From positions 1-64,000 of the forward strand of contig JAUIRK010001031.1 in the NCBI GenBank assembly GCA_030549495.1: a stretch of 64,000 nt of DNA, given 5' to 3'. How positions within the stretch are numbered: the first letter of the stretch is position 1; every line of letters starts with the position of its first letter. Of the stretch, positions 59,032-64,000 are shown piece after piece. This DNA comes from Nectonema munidae (lineage: Eukaryota > Nematomorpha > Nectonematoida > Nectonematidae). Made by a program: the position numbers and the translations under genes. The notes below the pieces were generated by a model that did no database searches, was not told the origin of the DNA, and saw only the letters and a program-made list of their open reading frames with translations.

Positions 59032-59293
59032 TGGCGGATCCAAGGGGCGGGGTGCTTCATGGGCCTAGCCCCCCCCTTTATGAAAAATGGCTTCGAAAAT
59101 TACTCTTACATGTATAAAAAATAATTTTTGAAATTTATTCATGGCAAAATAATGTTAAAAATATGAAAACATAGGTAATTAGTGATTCAAAATACATAAT
59201 ACAGCTGTCGTATTCTCTGAAGACTTTTAGCAAAATTGCAAAAAATTTAAATAGATTTCGGCCCCTTATAAGAAATTTCTGGATCCGCCACTG
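59032..59293. mobile_element. hAT-type MITE, about 262 bp
   Basis: AGTGGCGGATCCAAGGGG at left and TGGATCCGCCACT at right are perfect inverted ends over 12 bases. The flanks themselves form a further inverted repeat (ATCTACCTACTAT). Confidence 0.8.
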
Positions 59294-59539
59294 AGGTTGG
59301 AGATATCTACCTACTATCGAGGGTTAATATGGTGAATAATAATAAGCTACTCCAAAATCGAATAAGGCATTGTTTAAACTTGTATAAATCATTGATACTT
59401 TAATGATATTTGTGGAGCTTGTTGTAAGCAGTCACACGTCGTATTTTTACATAACTGTTTTCTATTCGTCATTATCATAATTATTATTTACACACACACA
59501 AACACACTTACTTTTACAATACTAAAATTTTTATTCCTT

Positions 59540-60960
59540 AAAATAGAAACAAGTAAAGGAGTATCTTTTTTATTAACAAATGCCCTATCTAGGGAAAACG
59601 AAAATATTGAAAATGAGGAATTGAACTTTGATGAATCCTATTGTTCACTAAATTCAGGGCGATTATATGATGTTGAGAGTGCTGATGAAGGAGAAATTTA
59701 TGTATTCTTAGAAAAGAATAATGAAGGTTATTCTTATACTTGACGCCTCATATTTCATTCTTGACATTCATATTATCAAGAATATGTTTGGAAATGATGA
59801 TAGTCATTGTGATATTGATGACGATAATCGTGGAAAAGTAGAAGGAATTGCTGAAAATTATAAGGGAGAACTCATTGTCGAATGAAGTGTAGTAACATAG
59901 TGTATTCTAAGGATCCACCTTTAGTTCTTCATATTTAAGAAACATTTCAAAAGAAATACCTCGTCCTATTTATAATCCTAATGGTAAACTAAGTGCATTT
60001 TGCTAATTTTATGATTATAATATCTTTTTGCAATTTCAAGGTTAGACAAATCAATAAGTGAACGATGTCATAAAAAACTACGTTCATCAAAATTGTAAGA
60101 AAACTTATCCATCGTTTATGAAATCATTTTCGCTTGATGAGCTCGAGAAGAAAGAAAGAAAATTGACAAGTTAGCGGCAGTCAGAAAGGTCTTTCAAAAA
60201 AAAATTGTTGCGATGTTTGCTACCAGAAAGTACTGTGACGGTTGATGAACAGATTTATGGATATAGATGACAATAACGGGAAGAACGTTCATTTCAAATA
60301 AGCCAAGAAAATATGGCATGAAAATTCATATTTAAAAAACTTAATTTATATCATTTCACATATAGAGTAGCCTGTACAACTCAGGTATTTTTTTGCTGTA
60401 CGATTGAGGGTTACGAGATTCCAAATAACTCGGAGGCGACATCCAAAATATTATAAAATACCAGCAATCGCCAACAAACGGTTTTTCTTCTAAAAATTCA
60501 TTCTTATTCATTTTCATCTAGTTGATCCACGTCTTCTTTCGTATTTTTATAAAGTTTGATTATTTGACGTAAAGGAGATGGAATAAAATCATAAGCATAA
60601 TATCTGATAAGAGAGGTGTTTTTTTAAGAACGAATGAAAGTAACATTATTCTATCATCTTTGTCAAATAAACTCGTAAGAATTAGGATCACGTTTCTTCA
60701 CATTTCTGAAAACATTTGAAACCTATTTTTTATTTACACGTAGTGCCGAGAAGCATGTCTTTATTAAAACAACCTAAGTTGTGGGTAGTAAAAAACTTAT
60801 CAGTAGTCATATTTCAACCAGTGTTGAATTATGGCTTACTCAAATTCATAACAATTTTTTGGGAAAGATTAACTTCTCGTACTATGTTCTGCTCAACACA
60901 ATATATTAAAGCGTTTAAAGCAAATCCTGAATAGACTTCACCCAAAAAATGTTCAAACAT
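59540..60960 (+). mobile_element. piggyBac relic, second half inverted
   Basis: Plus-strand frames to about 60,340: an acidic N-terminal part, RLDKSISERCHKKLR, KIDKLAAVRKVFQ, CLLPESTVTVDEQIYGYR and TFISNKPRKYGMKIHI, the order of a piggyBac 5' half. Minus-strand frames from 60,960 down to 60,400: IVREVNLSQKIVMNLSKP, NMTTDKFFTT, then FIPSPLRQIIKLYKNTKEDV ending DQLDENE, and RLLVFYNILDVA, the 3' half. Heavily broken. Confidence 0.75.
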
Positions 60961-60979
60961 ATTTATTGGTTTTCTTGGC

Positions 60980-61225
60980 ATGTAGGAATTTCCGGAAGCT
61001 GCTCGCCAACAGTTAAAAACTCCTCTAGAATGTAATGTTTATTATTGCAAGTACAAAAAGCTCTCAAACTTCTCTACAACAGCTATTTTATCTTCTTTGT
61101 TCCCTCGTAGACGGATTATCGAAACCGAGATAAGATATCTTAGAAATCGATTAAGTGAAATAGAATACACGCTCTATAAAAAGGACGAGAATCATTTTTG
61201 TGAAAAAAGTCTTGAATGTCATTGA
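60980..61225 (+). other. Open frame after an AG, unassigned
   Basis: Following CTTGGCATGTAG, a 79-codon frame reads EFPEAARQQLKTPLECNVYY, then RRRIIETEIRYLRNRLSEIE, ending CH. It could be a terminal exon or transposon sequence. Confidence 0.2.
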
Positions 61226-61617
61226 AGTTATCATGATCTGATAAAAGTCAGAAAAGAGTCGAATTCTTCGTAACTAAAAAGATTATAGACAGCATGTTTA
61301 ATCAATCTGGAATAAACTTGTGAGCATTTTTATTTTTCAATTCGAACCTTTTAAAATATGCTTTTCTAATTTCTTCTGGCAACAAAAGATTAAACAAATA
61401 AAGTTCATCTTGATACTCAGTCAACGTTCTCGAGTTTTCAGTGCAAAATGTATACGTGCGATTTATCTATATATCAATGAATACACAGTGTGTGATATAA
61501 ATTATAAAGGTTTGTTGTCTCAGACATTAACTTTTTAATTTCTTTAGTTAGTTGTATGCAACTCGCGAGTGATAGCATAACAGCAACAGAAGACAACTGA
61601 CATAACTCACTCTAAAG

Positions 61618-61700
61618 CAGGCGTGTCAAGCTAAGATAACTCTAGGCCCTGATTTTGGCTGATCAATTTATCACGGGCCAGAATTTGTTCATACAAAAAT
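61618..61700 (+). mobile_element. hAT-type element left end
   Basis: CAGGCGTGTCAAGCTAAG, then AGGCCCTGATTTTGGC and GGGCCAG. Typical hAT opening; right end not found. Confidence 0.45.
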
Positions 61701-61918
61701 AAAAATTAAAAAAATCAAATATAATTTTTAATCAGTAAGATTTAAAAATTTCATTAAATCCATGAAAAGGATTTGCTATCACTATAAATATGCAAAGAAG
61801 AGAGGTATGATGAATTTCGTCAGCAAACATGTGTATTTTCTAGTATACTAGCACTGAGAAAATTCAAATTGGAAGTCTTTCATATAATTATAAGTGTTTT
61901 TTAATAAGCTATGTTTTC

Positions 61919-62024
61919 TTAGAGAAGGCACAATTGCGCCACTTGTAGTAGGCTTAATGCGGAATCGAACCCAAAACCTTGAGTTATCGAAATCCAGTAT
62001 CTAACCAACCTTACTCACACTCCC
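61919..62024 (-). mobile_element. tRNA-derived SINE copy, internally deleted
   Basis: Minus strand: AAGGTTGGTTAGATACTGG, TGGGTTCGATTCCGC and GGCGCAATTGTGCCTTC. It lacks about 15 bases of the middle and the tail. Confidence 0.85.
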
Positions 62025-62039
62025 TAAAAAGGAAGGTAC

Positions 62040-62242
62040 ATGAAGTAATGGCGGAGTAGGTATCTAACAAAATTTAAGAGTTGGATTTTTTAGGTATTAA
62101 AATTAAAAAATAAATGTAATTTTGTATTTTGTATTTAGTTTGTCCTAGCGTTAAAATATTTAACATTTTAGATTTTTTATGTTTTTGGAGTCAGAGACAG
62201 ATTTTTGTGAGTAGTTAGAGTCGGATATTCCCCCCCCCCCCC
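62040..62242. repeat. Dispersed repeat, partner of 18,895-19,103
   Basis: GGAGTAGGTATCTA, TTGGATTTTTTAGGTATTAA and terminal ATTCCCCCCCCCCCCC. Confidence 0.55.
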
Positions 62243-62690
62243 TCCCTCGATTTAACAACGTGTTTTCGTAGTCTAGGACAAAAGGGCTCCAATCCCCCAT
62301 TTTTCCAATCGATTTCATAATAATTAATCTCATCCTTATTATTTAAATGTTTTTCTTAAAGAAAACGATTTTTATTTTATGGAACACTGATGTTGCATTG
62401 GGACAAACAGGGTAAAATTGGCAAGTATTAGTCTAAAATGTGATGTGATTAATTTTCTACAAGTAGCAATTCAAATCCATGAAATACTGAATTAAATATT
62501 GATTGATTGAAATTCATTCTTATTTTAAATAACCCTAACTTTTGGAATATGCAGAATTCCTTTACGCTAAAATTCTAAGTTGTACTATTCGAAAATTGAA
62601 AAAAAATTTAGCATAAAGAAAAACATATTGATTATGGTTGAATATCAAAGCACTTTCAGCCGTAAGACATGCTAGCATTATGCTTGAGAT
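62243..62690. other. AT-rich intergenic DNA
   Basis: Nothing recognised on either strand. Confidence 0.5.
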
Positions 62691-62697
62691 GGTTAAT

Positions 62698-62780
62698 CAC
62701 AGTTTTTAGGATTTTATTTTTAGGGAGGCTTGGGGATTGAACCCCTGACCTTAGACTGTTAAGCTGAGAGATACACCCTA
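62698..62780 (-). repeat. tRNA-like sequence, probably a second SINE type
   Basis: Minus strand: GGGTGTATCTCTCAGCTTAA (A-box-like), then GGTCAGGGGTTCAATCCCC (B box). The acceptor-stem ends do not pair well and the spacing is short for a working tRNA, so it is more likely SINE-derived. Confidence 0.5.
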
Positions 62781-63021
62781 AGAACCATTGACGCTCTTTT
62801 GAATGATTATAATGTAACTAAACTAAATAAAATTTTGTTGATTTATTCTTAAAAAATTCAAATTTTCATTCAATAAAATGTTATAAATGTTACTTCTAAA
62901 AGCAGAGTTCATCAACCTGCAAAATTCTTTAATAAAAGTAAAAAAGGGGTCACCTCCTTGATAAATCCATTATTTTTAAATATATGAAAAAAGGAATATT
63001 TTCTCAAGATTGACTATCTTT

Positions 63022-63039
63022 ATATATATATATATATAC
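63022..63039. repeat. (TA)n microsatellite
   Basis: Nine TA units beside the fold-back element. Confidence 0.95.
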
Positions 63040-63041
63040 AC

Positions 63042-63297
63042 ATGTTCCAGTAAGATTGTGAAACTAGGATTTCATCAAATCCCTAAAACTTTAAGCGAAT
63101 TCATGAAATCACTGTTTTACTAAGGAAATTCATAAAATCACTAGGCATTTGGCGTAATTCATAAGAATTTCATGAAATAACTGGAGTGTCGTTTTAGCAA
63201 ATACATTAAATCCCTGATAGAAACAGTGATTTCATGAATTATCTGAAATTTAGACGGATTCCATGAAATCGCCATTTGCTCAATCTTATTGCAACAC
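63042..63297. mobile_element. Fold-back/MITE-like element with an internal 29-bp array
   Basis: Ends ATGTTCCAGTAAGATTG and (reverse complement) GTGTTGCAATAAGATTG match at 14 of 17. Inside are about seven units with the core GATTTCATGAAATC at a spacing of 29, 29, 30, ~43, 29 and 29 bases. The core is itself nearly palindromic. No coding capacity. Confidence 0.7.
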
Positions 63298-63329
63298 ATA
63301 TCAAAAATTCTTTTATTTTTATACACTTT

Positions 63330-63335
63330 TTTATT
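63330..63335 (-). terminator. Candidate polyadenylation signal of NOSIP
   Basis: AATAAA on the minus strand, 80 bases after the NOSIP stop. Confidence 0.5.
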
Positions 63336-63414
63336 ACAAAATGGTGTTAATATATTTTAGTAGTTAATAAATAATTTCTATTTCATATTATGTATGAAAC
63401 AGTTAAAATTATTT

Positions 63415-64000
63415 TTAAAATCCTAGAACAGGGTTTTTGATGGAAGCTTTCAGGTTAGATGAACTTGAATGAACAAAACCAGTGCCTCCTCGTTTCAATG
63501 CTATGATATCTCTTTCACTCTGAAGCTTAACGCCATTCGTAGGATCTATCATATCCTTTTTTATGACTTTTTCAACAGAGTCCATTGTGACAACAGAACC
63601 TGATGTCTTTAAAACAGCGCATGGAATAAAGTTGGAGAGGAAATCTCCGGTAATGGGGCAAATATATCGATTTTCGCACGACTAAAAAAAATAAAACGCA
63701 TCAAAAAGAATATTAACTGTGTAAAAAAATCATTACCGCTACTCTGGATTTGTCCTCACTTTGAAATTTTGTGAATTTGACATCAATGAGTTCTTGAGCT
63801 TTTAATAATCTACCGCAAAGTGGGCAGATTATCTTGTTAGAGATTTTTTCAGGTAAACTTTTGCCCTTTTGATACTCATAATCAGGACTCCAAAAGCTGC
63901 TCTGTCTTACAAACTTGCCATTTTCATAATTCAGAATAGAGGAAGACTTATTTTTGATTTGATCGTTTTCTTCTTTATAAATGCCAGGATTGAGGATATC
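63415..64000 (-). CDS. NOSIP: Nitric oxide synthase-interacting protein (C-terminal part, two exons)
   Basis: U-box type E3 ubiquitin ligase family protein. Exon 63737-64000 (88 codons, open at the window edge) joins exon 63415-63681 (88 codons plus TAA) across a 55-bp intron with GTAATG and TTTTTAG borders, phase 0. The first exon has SFWSPDYEYQKG and ICPLCGRLLKAQELIDVKFT. The second has NRYICPITGDFLSNFIPCAV, SGSVVTMDSVEKVIKKDMID and IIALKRGGTGF, then a short tail. This order matches the C-terminal half of NOSIP as I know it, including the RGGTGF near the end. The N-terminal half with the first split U-box part lies beyond the right edge. Confidence 0.95.

Noticed and set aside
60716-60934. 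72-codon plus-strand frame
   Set aside because: Shadow of the minus-strand piggyBac block that contains NMTTDKFFTT.
62698-62780. Functional tRNA gene
   Set aside because: B box is good, but the acceptor stem does not pair and the A-to-B spacing and arms do not give a cloverleaf.
63068-63270. CRISPR-like spacing of repeats
   Set aside because: The repeated core is only about 14 bases, degenerate and palindromic. The 'spacers' resemble each other, and the array sits inside inverted termini in an animal genome.
1-64000. LTR retrotransposons, retrovirus-like elements or Polintons
   Set aside because: I saw no long terminal repeats, no integrase or protease motifs, and no capsid- or polymerase-B-like frames. 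All reverse transcriptase found belongs to LINEs.

Overview
This is a eukaryotic, almost certainly animal (invertebrate), AT-rich window of roughly 70% A+T. The evidence is three recognisable host genes with GT-AG introns, set in a dense bed of dead transposons. The host genes are: (1) bifunctional glutamyl/prolyl-tRNA synthetase (EPRS) on the minus strand. About 15-16 exons run from about 18.8 kb to 5.7 kb and the gene continues past the left edge. The GST-like N-terminal domain, the whole glutamyl-tRNA synthetase body (HIGH and LSKRK signatures) and half of a WHEP domain are in view. (2) A complete AMP-activated protein kinase alpha subunit (PRKAA) at 45,990-47,630 on the plus strand, with a 546-codon coding region in one exon. 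(3) The C-terminal 176 residues of nitric-oxide-synthase-interacting protein (NOSIP) on the minus strand at the right edge, in two exons. The animal is not named by the sequence. The mix of hAT (ZBED5, GTF2IRD2 and MITE types), piggyBac, CR1/Jockey-like LINEs and tRNA-SINEs with 42-63 bp minimal introns would suit a copepod or another TE-rich invertebrate, but this is only a guess.

Layout. 0-5.2 kb: a fairly young APE-type LINE (two ORFs, a few breaks) followed by two more LINE 3' ends, all inside the EPRS intron that leaves the window. 5.7-18.8 kb: EPRS. Its introns are either 42-63 bp or 0.66-3.4 kb, and most of the long ones hold recognisable transposon debris: a piggyBac fragment in 9.1-9.9 kb, a Tc1/mariner relic in 12.3-13.6 kb, a SINE at 11.6 kb, and hAT and piggyBac MITEs at 14.4-15.6 kb. 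A 130-bp piggyBac MITE sits beside the first well-supported coding exon. 19-26 kb: AT-rich and essentially gene-free, with hAT relics. 26.0-29.9 kb: a piggyBac relic on the minus strand and a second, older LINE. 30.6-45.4 kb: BED-finger hAT relics (30.6-32.1, 36.2-37.6, 42.5-44.7 kb) interleaved with several copies of a dispersed repeat of about 0.9 kb. One copy received both a hAT element and a piggyBac MITE, and another copy preserves the empty TTAA site. 45.9-47.9 kb: PRKAA. 48-62 kb: mostly non-coding, with hAT MITEs that keep 8-bp target duplications, SINE copies, a possible unidentified minus-strand gene around 56.3-58.2 kb, and a piggyBac relic whose second half is inverted. 62.7-63.3 kb: a tRNA-like sequence and a fold-back element containing a regular array of about 29 bp. 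63.4-64 kb: NOSIP.

The host genes are unrelated housekeeping genes and do not form an operon. All intron boundaries below were checked by phase continuity: the EPRS exons from 18,590 down to 5,710 join in one frame with no leftover base. I found no convincing new gene system. The most unusual structures are the 29-bp array inside the fold-back element, the internally inverted piggyBac, and the nested insertions with an empty-site control.
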